Shown here one piece after another: positions 1-8,719 of a stretch of 64,000 nt of DNA; the first letter of the stretch is position 1, and every line of letters begins with the position of its first letter. This DNA is from an uncultured Clostridia bacterium (GTDB taxonomy: Bacteria; Bacillota; Clostridia; Peptostreptococcales; Anaerovoracaceae). Position numbers and translations under genes: made by a program. The stretch spans positions 23,371 to 87,370 of the forward strand of contig CAMYVY010000008.1 of the NCBI GenBank assembly GCA_947302715.1. Reading direction: 5' to 3'. Below the pieces are notes generated by a model. The model saw only the letters and a program-made list of their open reading frames with translations. It was not told where the DNA came from and did no database searches.

Positions 1-3000
1 GCCCGGATATAACAAGCACTCTATCCTCGTTAAGTTCGCCGCTATATTTTTCATATGTATTTGGGAATACAATGATTTCTCCGATTCCGCCCATGTCTTC
101 CAATTGTATGAATTCCATCATCTTGTTGTTTTTGGTCACAAGGCGGCGGCGTCCCACTATCATTCCCACGACCACGACCTTGTCATCGTCGTAAAGAACC
201 CTTCCGTCAACGGAAATCGGACCGTCCTCTTCGATAAATGCATCCTCATCGTCACCTTCCATTCCGGGTGACTTGGTGAGTTCGCCAAGATTGAGCGTCG
301 CTATTTTTTCGATTTTTTCCGCATATGTATTGAGTGGATGTCCTGAAATATATACCCCTGTTACTTCCTTTTCGAGAGCAAGAAGTGTATCTTGATCGAA
401 GTTCGAAATGTCGGGAAGCTTTTGCAATGAGTCTCCGCTTGTCATCGCATCTTCCGCAAGCTGGAAGAGCGAAAGCTGTCCCTCGATGTTCTGCCTGGTG
501 TTCTTCTGTGCGCTTTCCATCAGGCTTTCATAGACAGCCAAATGCGCAGCTCTATTGGGATTTAGGCAGTCCAAGGCACCGGACTTGATGAAGCTTTCCA
601 TGGCCTTTTTATTCACCTGCCTCGTATCGATGTCTTCAACAAAGGTAAAGATGTCCTTCGGTGGACCTGAAAGTTCCCTGCTTTCAATCACCGAATCAAT
701 TGCTCCATCCCCTACTCCCTTAAGCGCAAGCAGCCCGAAGCGGATTTTTCCATCCTCTACGGTGAACTTCTTGTCGCTGCTTATAATGGACGGCGGCAAA
801 ACTTCAATTCCAATCTGCCTGCAGTAATTGATATATTTGGAAACCTCATCGGACTTCCCGATGACGCTGGTCATGAGAGCTGCCATGAATTCCAGCGGAT
901 AGTATTTCTTAAGGTATCCGGTTTCGAAAGCGACTATAGCATAGGCCGCAGCGTGGCTCTTGTTGAATGCATATTCCGCAAAGCTTTCCATCTGATCGAA
1001 GATGTCGTTTGCCGCAGCCTCGGAGATTCCGTTTCTTATGCATCCGGGGATTTCGACATTTCCGTTTTCGTCATCCTTTCCGTAGATAAACCATCTGCGT
1101 TCTTCCTGCATTACATCTTGTTTCTTCTTGCTCATGGCACGGCGAACAAGGTCGGATCGGCCATAGCTGTATCCGGCAAGATCACGAACAATCTGCATTA
1201 CCTGTTCCTGATAGATCAAGCAACCATAGGTAACATCCAAAATCGGAGCAAGCTCAGGCGTAACGTATTTGATGTTCGCAGGGTCTTTTTTGTTCGCTAT
1301 ATATTTCGGAATCGACTGCATCGGTCCCGGTCTATAGAGAGCGATTCCTGCGACTACGTCCTCAAAGCCGCTCGGGCGGAGGTTCTTCATGAAGCTCGTC
1401 ATTCCGCTTCTTTCAAGCTGGAAGATTCCCGCAGTATTGCCTTCGGAAATCAGTTCGTAAACCGCAGGATCCTCAAAGCCCATCTTGCTGAAATTGATTT
1501 CAACGCCATGGTTTTTCTTTATGAGTTCGAGAGCGTCTCGAATAACGGTAAGATTTCTAAGCCCGAGGAAGTCCATCTTAAGAAGCCCGAGTTCCTCTAT
1601 GGTGGTCATGTTAAACTGCGTTACGACGCCCTTGTCGCCGTTGTATAAGGGAACATATTCGTTTAACGGAAGCTTTGATATTACTACGCCTGCAGCGTGA
1701 GTCGATGTGTTGCGCGGTACACCTTCCACCTTCATTCCCATGTCGATTACGCGGGCCACATTCTCATCGGTCTTGTAGAGCTCTGCAAGTTCCGGACTTG
1801 TTTCCAAGGCTTCCTTCAAGGTGACGTTTATCCCGTTTGGTATAAGCTTTGCGATTCTATCGCAGTCGGCATATGGAACTCCGTAGGCTCTACCGACATC
1901 GCGCACCGCTTGTTTCGCTTTCAGTGTACCAAATGTGATTATTTGGGAGACGTTGTCGTGCCCGTATTTATCCTTTACGTAGTCAATGACCTCACCGCGG
2001 CGCTCGATGCAGAAATCGATATCGATATCAGGCATGCTGATTCTCTCGGGGTTTAAGAACCTTTCGAAAAGAAGATTGTATCTGATTGGATCTATGTTGG
2101 TTATTCCAAGCGAATACGAAACTATGCTTCCGGCGGCGGAGCCTCGTCCCGGTCCGACCACTATGCCGCTATCCTTTGCGAATTTAATGAAGTCCCATAC
2201 GATCAGGAAGTACTCGACAAAGCCCATATTCTCTATGGTCTCAAGTTCAAAGTTCATTCGCTCTATGAGTTCGTCGGTAACTTTCTCATATCTTTCGCGA
2301 AGGCCCTTCGCACATAGTTCTCTAAGGTATTCCTTGTTTGTATATCCCTCAGGGGGAGTGTATTCAGGGAGATGGTATTCGCCAAAGGTAAAGCTCACAT
2401 TGCATCTATCGGCTATAACCTGAGTATTGTCACAAGCTTCGGGAATATGAGAAAAGATTTTTCTCATCTCCTCCTCGCTCTTCAGATAGAATTGGTCATT
2501 AGCAAAGCGCATGCGCTTCTCGTCATCAAGAGTTGTTGCGGTCTGGATTGCGAGCAGCACATCGTGCATCTCAGAATCCTCGCGATTAATGTAATGCACG
2601 TCGTTTGTTGCAACGAGCGGTATGTCCAATTCCCGCGACAGCTTGATAATGTCAGGATTAATAGCTGCCTCGGCATCAAGACCTTGATCCTGGATTTCCA
2701 AAAAGAAGTTTCCGTGGCCGAATATCTCGTCCAATTCCAGAGCTTCCTTCTTTGCCCCCTCGTAATCTCTGTTGGTAAGATGTCTTTGTACTTTACCGAG
2801 AAGGCACGCGGAAGTTGCTATTATTCCTCCCCTATAGCGGCGAAGGACTTCTTTATCCACGCGCGGTTTATAGTACATGCCTTTGACATAACCCTCGGAG
2901 ACAATCTTGATTAAATTTTTATAACCATCATTATTTTCAGCGAGCAAAAGCAGGTGGTTTTGATAACGGTCCAAATCCGGTTCTTTATCGGCCATCGTTC

Positions 3001-3214
3001 TTGCCGCCATATAAACTTCGCATCCGATGATCGGCTTTATCCCATGCTTCTGGCATTCTTTATAAAAATCGATAACGCCAAACATATTGCCGTGGTCAGT
3101 AATCGCAAGCGAAGTCATTCCAAGCTCCTTGGCTCTCGGAACAACTTTCTTAATCCTGGCGGCACCGTCCAGCAAACTGTATTCAGTATGTACATGCAAA
3201 TGTGTAAATGCCAT
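1..3214 (-). CDS. dnaE: DNA polymerase III alpha subunit (DnaE), 3' end beyond window
   Basis: Replicative polymerase catalytic subunit. Reading leftwards from the ATG at 3214 gives an open frame of 1071 codons that runs off the window, so the C-terminus is missing; the family is usually about 1150 residues. The N-terminus MAFTHLHVHTEYSLLDGA is the PHP domain, with metal-ligand histidines. The polymerase active site reads PDIDIDF near 1985-2035, giving the two catalytic aspartates, and is preceded by a GRGSAAGS segment near 2110-2150. The ribosome binding site AAGGT lies 8 bases before the ATG. The lack of an N-terminal exonuclease insertion fits DnaE rather than PolC. Identification is secure. 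Confidence 0.96.
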   Translation of the reverse strand, partial: MAFTHLHVHTEYSLLDGAARIKKVVPRAKELGMTSLAITDHGNMFGVIDFYKECQKHGIKPIIGCEVYMAARTMADKEPDLDRYQNHLLLLAENNDGYKNLIKIVSEGYVKGMYYKPRVDKEVLRRYRGGIIATSACLLGKVQRHLTNRDYEGAKKEALELDEIFGHGNFFLEIQDQGLDAEAAINPDIIKLSRELDIPLVATNDVHYINREDSEMHDVLLAIQTATTLDDEKRMRFANDQFYLKSEEEMRKIFSHIPEACDNTQVIADRCNVSFTFGEYHLPEYTPPEGYTNKEYLRELCAKGLRERYEKVTDELIERMNFELETIENMGFVEYFLIVWDFIKFAKDSGIVVGPGRGSAAGSIVSYSLGITNIDPIRYNLLFERFLNPERISMPDIDIDFCIERRGEVIDYVKDKYGHDNVSQIITFGTLKAKQAVRDVGRAYGVPYADCDRIAKLIPNGINVTLKEALETSPELAELYKTDENVARVIDMGMKVEGVPRNTSTHAAGVVISKLPLNEYVPLYNGDKGVVTQFNMTTIEELGLLKMDFLGLRNLTVIRDALELIKKNHGVEINFSKMGFEDPAVYELISEGNTAGIFQLERSGMTSFMKNLRPSGFEDVVAGIALYRPGPMQSIPKYIANKKDPANIKYVTPELAPILDVTYGCLIYQEQVMQIVRDLAGYSYGRSDLVRRAMSKKKQDVMQEERRWFIYGKDDENGNVEIPGCIRNGISEAAANDIFDQMESFAEYAFNKSHAAAYAIVAFETGYLKKYYPLEFMAALMTSVIGKSDEVSKYINYCRQIGIEVLPPSIISSDKKFTVEDGKIRFGLLALKGVGDGAIDSVIESRELSGPPKDIFTFVEDIDTRQVNKKAMESFIKSGALDCLNPNRAAHLAVYESLMESAQKNTRQNIEGQLSLFQLAEDAMTSGDSLQKLPDISNFDQDTLLALEKEVTGVYISGHPLNTYAEKIEKIATLNLGELTKSPGMEGDDEDAFIEEDGPISVDGRVLYDDDKVVVVGMIVGRRRLVTKNNKMMEFIQLEDMGGIGEIIVFPNTYEKYSGELNEDRVLVISG

Positions 3215-3229
3215 AAACTTCTACCTTGG

Positions 3230-3343
3230 TTATACTACTGCATAGGTGAAACTGACTCCCACTACCGTTATACTCCGGCATAGGTGAAACTGACTCCCAC
3301 TACCGTTATACTCCGGCATAGGAGAACATGATTCCCACTACCG
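3230..3343. repeat. Three tandem 38-bp repeats at the 3' end of a chromate transporter gene
   Basis: Three contiguous 38-bp units occupy 3230-3267, 3268-3305 and 3306-3343. The first two differ at only a few bases; the third is the actual end of the chromate transporter gene and differs at about five positions. Each unit, read on the minus strand, encodes a VVGxxFxYAGV tail followed by TAA. The two outer copies therefore look like duplicated gene ends that are never translated, because the first stop intervenes and 38 is not a multiple of three. Confidence 0.9.
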
Positions 3344-3935
3344 CAGAAAAAGCTATGAAGATAACGGGATGCAATTTCTTTGTTGGCTTAAACGCCCTCG
3401 TAAGTATCAAGAGCACTGCAGCAAGAATGATTGCTTTTATATTAATAGCATTGATTATTTCAGCTCCATCAAGCGCATTGCCGCTCGTTATAGCCTGTGA
3501 TTCACCCGCGTTTGAGTTCTCAAACTCCTGAACAAGAAATGTAATCCTTGCGACCAGGAGCCCCGCAGCTGCTATAAGTCCAACGGATGCAGGCCTTAGT
3601 CCATAAAAAGCCCCTTCGACATATTTGTTGTTTCTGAACTTGTCCAAGATTGATGTAATTATAAGCACCAATATTATTCCCGGCATTATCAAGGCGATAG
3701 TCGCAAGTATTGATCCCGGGATGCCTGCAACCGTATAGCCAACATACGTTGCCATATTTATACCCATTGGACCGGGAGTTGACTCAGAAACCGCAAGCAT
3801 GTCTGCAATCTGGCTGTGGCTGAACCAGCCCGTCTTGTCTGATAAATCGTAGAGAAACGGAAGTGTCGCCATCCCTCCTCCAACGGAGAACATCCCTATC
3901 TTTAGAAATTCAAAAAAGAGGCGCAAATAAATCAT
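3306..3935 (-). CDS. Chromate transporter family protein, second half-size subunit
   Basis: A membrane protein of 209 residues of the CHR (ChrA) family in its short, single-domain form. The N-terminus has the family signature FSVGGGMATLPFLYDL near residues 16-31, then a proline/glycine-rich ESTPGPMGINMATYVGYT stretch near 50-67 and several hydrophobic spans. It overlaps the upstream gene by the ATGA at 3932-3935, so the two halves are translationally coupled and probably form a heterodimer, as in paired short CHR proteins. The family moves chromate or other oxyanions; the substrate here is not known. The last 12 codons lie in the third unit of a tandem repeat. Confidence 0.9.
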   Translation of the reverse strand: MIYLRLFFEFLKIGMFSVGGGMATLPFLYDLSDKTGWFSHSQIADMLAVSESTPGPMGINMATYVGYTVAGIPGSILATIALIMPGIILVLIITSILDKFRNNKYVEGAFYGLRPASVGLIAAAGLLVARITFLVQEFENSNAGESQAITSGNALDGAEIINAINIKAIILAAVLLILTRAFKPTKKLHPVIFIAFSAVVGIMFSYAGV

Positions 3936-4531
3936 TCGGTTTCGCCTCCCTTCCTTTCCTCTGCATCAGCCATCTTCTTGGTGGCCCCGGCTCCCATCAC
4001 AGTAAATACTATTCCGATAACAGCCGCCGCAACAACAAATAAAATGGGCGAAATATCGAAAAAGAACGAGCACAAACCCACCGCTATGAAAAGTACAAGT
4101 GTCACTTTATCTATTACAGAGCTTTTCCAGAGCTTAAGGATCGAATTGAAAATCAGTACGCAAACGCATACCCTGATTCCCGAAAAGGCATTTTGAACAA
4201 TTGGCATGTCAGCAAATGCAGTTAGTAGAGTCGCTATTATGGTAATGATGATGACAGATGGCGTAACGGCTCCAAGAGCAGTGATAATTCCACCGAGCCT
4301 CCCCCTTTGTTTTTGGCCAACAAATACCATCGTATTCGCCATTATAATCCCCGGAAGGCACTGAGCCAGAGAATAATAATCAAGAATCTCTTCCTCTGTA
4401 TTCCACTTTCGGCCATCTACCACTTCTCTTTGAAGTATAGGAAGCATTGCGTAGCCTCCACCAAATGTAAGCGCTCCGACCTTTGTTCCCGATATGAAGA
4501 GTTGTGATAGACTCGCCTTGTTTTTCTCCAT
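3932..4531 (-). CDS. Chromate transporter family protein, first half-size subunit
   Basis: A 199-residue short-chain CHR family membrane protein. The signature TFGGGYAMLPILQREVV lies at about residues 22-38 and is followed by a YYSLAQCLPGIIMANT segment with the conserved Pro-Gly, then five or six hydrophobic helices. The C-terminus is short and charged (EERKGGETE). It is the promoter-proximal member of a two-gene unit, since its stop overlaps the next start by 4 bp. The gene lies 34 bp downstream of a MATE exporter and could be cotranscribed with it. Substrate not determinable from sequence. Confidence 0.9.
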   Translation of the reverse strand: MEKNKASLSQLFISGTKVGALTFGGGYAMLPILQREVVDGRKWNTEEEILDYYSLAQCLPGIIMANTMVFVGQKQRGRLGGIITALGAVTPSVIIITIIATLLTAFADMPIVQNAFSGIRVCVCVLIFNSILKLWKSSVIDKVTLVLFIAVGLCSFFFDISPILFVVAAAVIGIVFTVMGAGATKKMADAEERKGGETE

Positions 4532-4565
4532 GACTATTAGTTCTCCGGATTATACTGCGTATATA

Positions 4566-6149
4566 TTAAAGCGATTCTTCAATGGTCGATTCTTCAATTG
4601 GCGATTCATCAATTGCCAATCCTTCAATTCGCGATTCATCAATTCCCGATCCTTCAATTCGTGATTCTTCAATTCGCGATTCATCAATTCCCAATCCTTC
4701 GATTCGTGATTCATCAATTCCCGATCCTTCGATTCGTGATTCTTCCAAGTTTGCTTCGTTCATATGCAATCCGCCAACGATGGCCTTGTTCTTCCACTTA
4801 CCTCGCTTATATGCTATGAACGTGAGTGTCGCACCAAATATCCATGTAAGAAGCATGGACCTTGACATCATGAAAAAGTCACCCTGAGGAAGCTCCGAAG
4901 TCTTTGATAACTCAACCATTATATACGCTGCCGGGACTCTAAAAAGAACACTTGAAATAATCGAAATCCACATCGGCGTCACGGTGTCTCCGGCCCCTCT
5001 CATAACGCCGCCAAGGCATTGGGTAATCTCTATGATTATATAGCCCACCGCCAGAATTAGCATTATCTGATAGCTCATTTCTATGAGTTCCTCGGTCTCT
5101 GTGAATATGCCCATTAAATAGCGACCGAACAAGACGATTATAGCTGAAAGCACTGCACTTACCGCCATTGCAAAAATAGTTCCCTGCCTGGCGCCCTTGA
5201 TGACTCTGTCCATTCGCCCGGCACCGATGTTTTGTCCGGAATAGGTCGTCATCGCAGTCGAAAAAGAAATCGCAGGTAGTACTACGAACCCGTCAACCCT
5301 CATGGTTATGACGTTTGCGGCTATACACTGCTCACCAAATGTGTTCGTCAGCGATTGAACAACTATGAGGGAGAGTGAAAAGATGGCCTGGGTTACGCCT
5401 GATGGGAGGCCAAGCTTTATGAGTCGAAAAGAATAGTCTTTTTCAGGCTTTAGGTACTCTACCTTTAACTCGAAAACATCCTTCATCGACAGAAGTTTTC
5501 TTAGAGTCAAAATCGCCGATACGAACTGTGCCATAACGGTTGCGAGTGCAACCCCCGCAACTCCCATATTGAAATACGCTACAAATACGAGGTCGAGAAC
5601 GATGTTTAATATCGTTGCAATTATGAGATAGAGGAGCGCGGACATCGAATCGCCCAACCCTCTCAGGATACCGCCAAGTATATTGTAATACCCGCCTCCC
5701 GCGAATCCAATAAATAAGATGATTAGATATGAATGGCACCAATCAATGATGCTCTGAGGAGTTCCAAGCAGGTTTAGGAGCGGTCTTGCTAAAAGGGTCC
5801 CAAAGACCATGATTATTATTGCAGCAAAAGCCGTAAGTGTGATACAGCTTCCGATAGCCCGCGAGAGTTCGTCCTTTTTTCTCGCGCCAAAATACTGAGA
5901 CACCATGATGCTCGCGCCCATCGCAACACCTATAAAAAGGACAAGCATGAGATTCAAAATCGGTCCCGCACTTCCGACCGCAGCCAACGCGTTATCCCCC
6001 ACGTAATGTCCGACAATGATGGAATCAACCGTATTATATAATTGCTGCGCAAAATTGCCGATTATCATCGGTATGGCGAATAGTATTATTTGTTTTATGG
6101 GATTCCCCTGCGTCATATCCACAGGAGCAAATAGTTTTTTAATACTCAT
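4566..6149 (-). CDS. MATE family efflux transporter with repetitive C-terminal tail
   Basis: A polytopic exporter of 527 residues. The N-terminus (DMTQGNPIKQIILFAIPM) and the segments QQLYNTVDSIIVGHYVG and GVTQAIFSLSLIVVQS are typical of MatE-domain cation-coupled multidrug or metabolite exporters with 12 helices. The normal family end is near residue 465 (YKRGKWKNKAIVGG). The last ~58 residues are an extra hydrophilic tail built from pentapeptide-like units of Glu, Ser, Arg, Ile, Gly and Asp, encoded by 15-bp tandem repeats. The start ATG at 6149 lies only 75 bp from the divergent tRNA gene, so the promoters overlap. Substrate unknown. Confidence 0.92.
   Translation of the reverse strand: MSIKKLFAPVDMTQGNPIKQIILFAIPMIIGNFAQQLYNTVDSIIVGHYVGDNALAAVGSAGPILNLMLVLFIGVAMGASIMVSQYFGARKKDELSRAIGSCITLTAFAAIIIMVFGTLLARPLLNLLGTPQSIIDWCHSYLIILFIGFAGGGYYNILGGILRGLGDSMSALLYLIIATILNIVLDLVFVAYFNMGVAGVALATVMAQFVSAILTLRKLLSMKDVFELKVEYLKPEKDYSFRLIKLGLPSGVTQAIFSLSLIVVQSLTNTFGEQCIAANVITMRVDGFVVLPAISFSTAMTTYSGQNIGAGRMDRVIKGARQGTIFAMAVSAVLSAIIVLFGRYLMGIFTETEELIEMSYQIMLILAVGYIIIEITQCLGGVMRGAGDTVTPMWISIISSVLFRVPAAYIMVELSKTSELPQGDFFMMSRSMLLTWIFGATLTFIAYKRGKWKNKAIVGGLHMNEANLEESRIEGSGIDESRIEGLGIDESRIEESRIEGSGIDESRIEGLAIDESPIEESTIEESL
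4569..4745. repeat. 15-bp tandem repeats encoding the MATE protein tail
   Basis: About eleven to twelve degenerate copies of a 15-bp unit resembling GATTCATCAATTCGC on the plus strand cover the 3' end of the MATE gene. Because the unit length is a multiple of three, copy-number change would keep the protein in frame. Encoded units alternate between ESRIE, GSGID and GLGID. The repeat is also free of stops in two frames on the opposite strand, which creates long but probably meaningless frames there. Confidence 0.88.
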
Positions 6150-6179
6150 AATGTACTATGATACAAAAAAATAAAAATA

Positions 6180-6208
6180 TTTACAACAGGTTCCGGGCGT
6201 GGTAAAAT
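6180..6208 (+). promoter_or_regulatory. Sigma-A promoter of tRNA-Ala
   Basis: TTTACA at 6180-6185 and TAAAAT at 6203-6208 are separated by 17 bp. The predicted start falls just before the mature tRNA 5' end at 6224. The element lies between the divergent MATE gene and the tRNA. Confidence 0.75.
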
Positions 6209-6223
6209 ATCTTTGCACTTTTT

Positions 6224-6299
6224 GGGGCTTTAGCGCAGCTGGGAGCGCGTTTGACTGGCAGTCAAGAGGTCACGGGTTCGAGCCCCGTAAGCTCCACCA
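6224..6299 (+). tRNA. tRNA-Ala (anticodon GGC), CCA encoded
   Basis: The 76-nt cloverleaf folds completely: acceptor arm 6224-6230 with 6289-6295, D stem GCGC/GCGC, anticodon stem TTTGA/TCAAG, loop CTGGCAG with anticodon GGC, five-base variable loop, T stem ACGGG/CCCGT with TTCGAGC loop. The acceptor contains the G3-U70 wobble pair that marks alanine tRNAs. The discriminator is A and the CCA tail is encoded at 6297-6299. Confidence 0.97.
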
Positions 6300-6301
6300 T
6301 T

Positions 6302-6331
6302 AAAAACGGAGACCATTCGGTCTCCGTTTTT
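6302..6331 (+). terminator. Rho-independent terminator of tRNA-Ala
   Basis: The perfect inverted repeat CGGAGACC/GGTCTCCG with ATTC loop is flanked by an A run and a T run, so it can act in both directions. It lies 3 bp after the tRNA. Confidence 0.92.
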
Positions 6332-6360
6332 GGCTATGTAGAACGGAGGGGCTCGGACCC

Positions 6361-6526
6361 TGTGTACCACGGCCTTCTTTTTTTGGCCTTTGGTACACGA
6401 ATTCGCACCAAATCGCCCTCCGTGGTACATGAAAACCCTGTTTTTTAGCCCATTTCGTGTACCAAAACTCTGATTTTAAGCATATTCATGTACCAAACCT
6501 TTGTTTTTATGTTCTTTGGTACACAA
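6361..6526. repeat. Array of six regularly spaced TGTACCA motifs
   Basis: Six copies of a short motif (consensus y-r-TGTACCA-m, either orientation) lie in an intergenic stretch between the tRNA terminator and the hydrolase gene. Their GTAC cores start at 6364, 6393, 6425, 6459, 6490 and 6519, so the spacings are 29, 32, 34, 31 and 29 bp, close to three helical turns. Orientations are forward, reverse, reverse, forward, forward, reverse. The spacers often carry a weakly conserved CCyTgTTtTT stretch. A second array with the same geometry starts at 63859. Function unknown; it is not a CRISPR, because the motif is too short and the spacers resemble each other. Confidence 0.85.
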
Positions 6527-6571
6527 AACTATTGCTATAACCGTAACCTCAATTGAATAATTATAGATTTT

Positions 6572-6612
6572 CTCACCTATCCCGTAACCATTTGTCAAGG
6601 ACTTTTTAGTTA
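6572..6612 (-). repeat. Dispersed ~40-bp 3' element, copy 1
   Basis: Immediately 3' of the hydrolase stop. Plus-strand consensus with the other copies is TCACCyATCCaGtAACCA, three variable bases, then GTCAAGGAcTTTTTAr. Related copies lie at 10155-10196, 13734-13772, 14801-14838 and 17031-17064, all in the same orientation and all at 3' ends of minus-strand genes or remnants. Confidence 0.75.
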
Positions 6613-7413
6613 TCGTTTGCAGAATTCAGCTACTCTATGAATAAAGTCCTTTGCTTCTTCGTAGAGACCGTGACCTAATCCTTCGTACATATAGAGTTCG
6701 CTTCCTTGGATTCTATCTGCAATTTCCTTTGATGCTTCTCCTGTCACAATTTTGTCTTCCGTCCCGCCGATAATGAGAGTCGGACATTCTATTTCGTCAA
6801 GCCTTTGGTAAGCGTCATGTGTTATGCAGGATTTTGCTTGAATCAAAAAACGATCAAAGCTCTTTGGTTTGCCAATGGAGCCCAGCAGTCCGTATATCAG
6901 TTTTGATTGCTTCACCTTCTTTGGCGCGTATGATAATTCTGCCGTGCTAAGCATGATGGCTTTATAGTCTCCTCGCTTGGCCATATCTGTCCACGTATCA
7001 ATAGCAGAAACAACGGTTGGATTTGGCCTGCTTAGAGTTACAATCAGAACCAGTTTCTCAACAACCTCCGGGTGGTTGAGCGCCAGATACTGGGCTATCA
7101 TTCCGCCTTGGGAAACACCGACTATGGATGCTCTTGAAATGTTCAGTTCTCTCATTGCACCAAAGAGGCTCTCCGCCATATCTGATGTGGTTGTTCCGGG
7201 CTTGAGATTCACGGGTCTACTGAAAACATAGACCTTGAAATCCTTTGCAAGGGCGCGATAAAGAAAGGAAAATGGAACCGCCATGCCTTTCACTGTCTTA
7301 AGTCCATCCCCCACGCCGGGAATGATGACAAGATCTTTTGATCCCTTACCAAAGGAGATATAATCCGTCGTCTCCCCTGCGATATTCACTTGTCCGTTGA
7401 TTGCGTTAATCAT
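6610..7413 (-). CDS. Alpha/beta hydrolase
   Basis: A 267-residue alpha/beta-hydrolase fold protein, probably cytosolic. The nucleophile elbow GVSQGG lies near residues 98-103, giving the catalytic serine. The acid residue is likely in the GGTEDKIV loop near 217 and the histidine in GLGHGLYEEA near 245-254. The oxyanion-hole region is IIPGVGDG near 31-38. It starts 50 bp after the histidine kinase gene and may be the last gene of that operon. The substrate cannot be assigned. A deleted second copy of its 5' end is found at 10090-10257, which suggests the gene once existed in two copies. Confidence 0.88.
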   Translation of the reverse strand: MINAINGQVNIAGETTDYISFGKGSKDLVIIPGVGDGLKTVKGMAVPFSFLYRALAKDFKVYVFSRPVNLKPGTTTSDMAESLFGAMRELNISRASIVGVSQGGMIAQYLALNHPEVVEKLVLIVTLSRPNPTVVSAIDTWTDMAKRGDYKAIMLSTAELSYAPKKVKQSKLIYGLLGSIGKPKSFDRFLIQAKSCITHDAYQRLDEIECPTLIIGGTEDKIVTGEASKEIADRIQGSELYMYEGLGHGLYEEAKDFIHRVAEFCKR

Positions 7414-7462
7414 TCTTGATTAGGTCTCTCCATCCTGTAACACAATGCCGAGGTTGTTTGTC

Positions 7463-8719
7463 CTATAAAACTATCTTTATGCGCGTTCCTAAATCGGGGC
7501 GCGAAAGGATTTCAAAGTGGCCGCCGTGCTTATCGACTATCCACTTAGCAATTGATAATCCAAGTCCCGTCCCCTCAAAACTTCTTGCTTCGTCCGCTCT
7601 ATAGAATCTTTCAAACATATGGGTCACATCAGCTTCTGCCATACCTATCCCACTATCCTGAACCTGCAAAAACGGGCGGCCTTCCGACAAACCTGCGCTC
7701 AGTATTATTTCGTCGTGTGCCTTTGTGTATTTTGCAGCATTATCTATAAGAATTCTCACAGCTTGCTTTAGAAGCCCCGAATCCGCCATAACGCTTGGCA
7801 TCTCGTATTCCGGAAGAATTAGCCTGTACACATGAGCTTCATCGATCATCACCGACTCCTCATAGGCTTCTTGAATCAATTCAGTCAGACTTGTTTTTTC
7901 AAGCTGGAGAGCGGTCCTTCCGCTATCTCCACGGGCCAGAAAAAGCAGCTGCTCCACCAAATGCTTCATCCTCGTTGACTCTTTTTTGATAGCGTCAATT
8001 GACTCCTCTAAGACCTTCTCATCATCCTTTCCCCACCGAGAAAGCATATCCGCATAGCCACTTATAACAGCGATTGGTGTCCTAAGTTCATGAGAAGCAT
8101 CATTTACAAATCTCGCTTGTTGCATATTGCTTTCTCTCACCCTAACAAGCAAATTGTTTATTGCGGCTTCTACTCCAAGAAGGTCTCTATCCCCTAAGGA
8201 CAAAGACGAATTTTCATCCCCATCTAAATGAGATATTGCATCCTCAATGAGTTGGTATTTGTCTTCTCCGAATTCAATCCTCGATAGTTCATCTGCCCTA
8301 AGGGCAAGTTCGTTAAGTGGGCTAAGCATCTTCTTAATCTTACGATTTTGAAGCGGTATCCCAATCACAAAAAGAAGTAAAAGCCTAAGGGCAAAGGCTC
8401 CACCGCATATCCCTGTAATTATTCTCAGCGGCTGATATACTCCTACCTCCTCGGACAGTCCGTTTTCCGTCGAAAGTTTATATATTATCTCTGTTAGTTT
8501 CCCAGACGAGTTCTTTTCTATATCAAAGGATCGTTGGGTGTTGATACTAAAAAAACCTAATGCGGAGTGCTCGGTTGCAATCATGAATATCGCTACCGCC
8601 AAAATGCAAATAAGAAGGCTGCTAATTATTATGCCCCAAATCTCTCTGGTAGTATATGAAGCAACAAGCCTCCTCGTTATTGAGTTCATTCTGCTGGAGG
8701 TGGTTCTACTTGATGACAT
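7463..8719 (-). CDS. Sensor histidine kinase
   Basis: Membrane histidine kinase of about 418 residues. Two N-terminal membrane segments (near 25-47 and 100-120) bracket a short extracellular loop; a HAMP-like linker follows, then a HisKA box DASHELRTPIAVISGYADM containing the phosphorylated histidine, then the ATPase domain with N box (LIDNAAKYT), G1 (DSGIGM) and G2 (GTGLGLSIA). The start at 8719 is preferred because AGGGGTG lies 8 bases upstream; a GTG at 8728 is possible. The start overlaps the response regulator gene, so the pair is coupled. The short sensor loop gives no ligand. Confidence 0.93.
   Translation of the reverse strand: MSSSRTTSSRMNSITRRLVASYTTREIWGIIISSLLICILAVAIFMIATEHSALGFFSINTQRSFDIEKNSSGKLTEIIYKLSTENGLSEEVGVYQPLRIITGICGGAFALRLLLLFVIGIPLQNRKIKKMLSPLNELALRADELSRIEFGEDKYQLIEDAISHLDGDENSSLSLGDRDLLGVEAAINNLLVRVRESNMQQARFVNDASHELRTPIAVISGYADMLSRWGKDDEKVLEESIDAIKKESTRMKHLVEQLLFLARGDSGRTALQLEKTSLTELIQEAYEESVMIDEAHVYRLILPEYEMPSVMADSGLLKQAVRILIDNAAKYTKAHDEIILSAGLSEGRPFLQVQDSGIGMAEADVTHMFERFYRADEARSFEGTGLGLSIAKWIVDKHGGHFEILSRPDLGTRIKIVL

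Noticed and set aside
953..1648. A 231-codon plus-strand frame opposite dnaE.
   Set aside because: The opposite strand carries unmistakable DnaE motifs throughout; the frame is a shadow.
4582..4887. Long plus-strand frames opposite the MATE gene tail.
   Set aside because: They are a by-product of the 15-bp repeat, whose unit has no stops in these frames. No promoter or ribosome binding site precedes them.
7422..7463. A possible sixth copy of the dispersed ~40-bp element between the hydrolase and kinase genes.
   Set aside because: Only CATCCtGTAAC and AGG match; similarity is too weak to claim.
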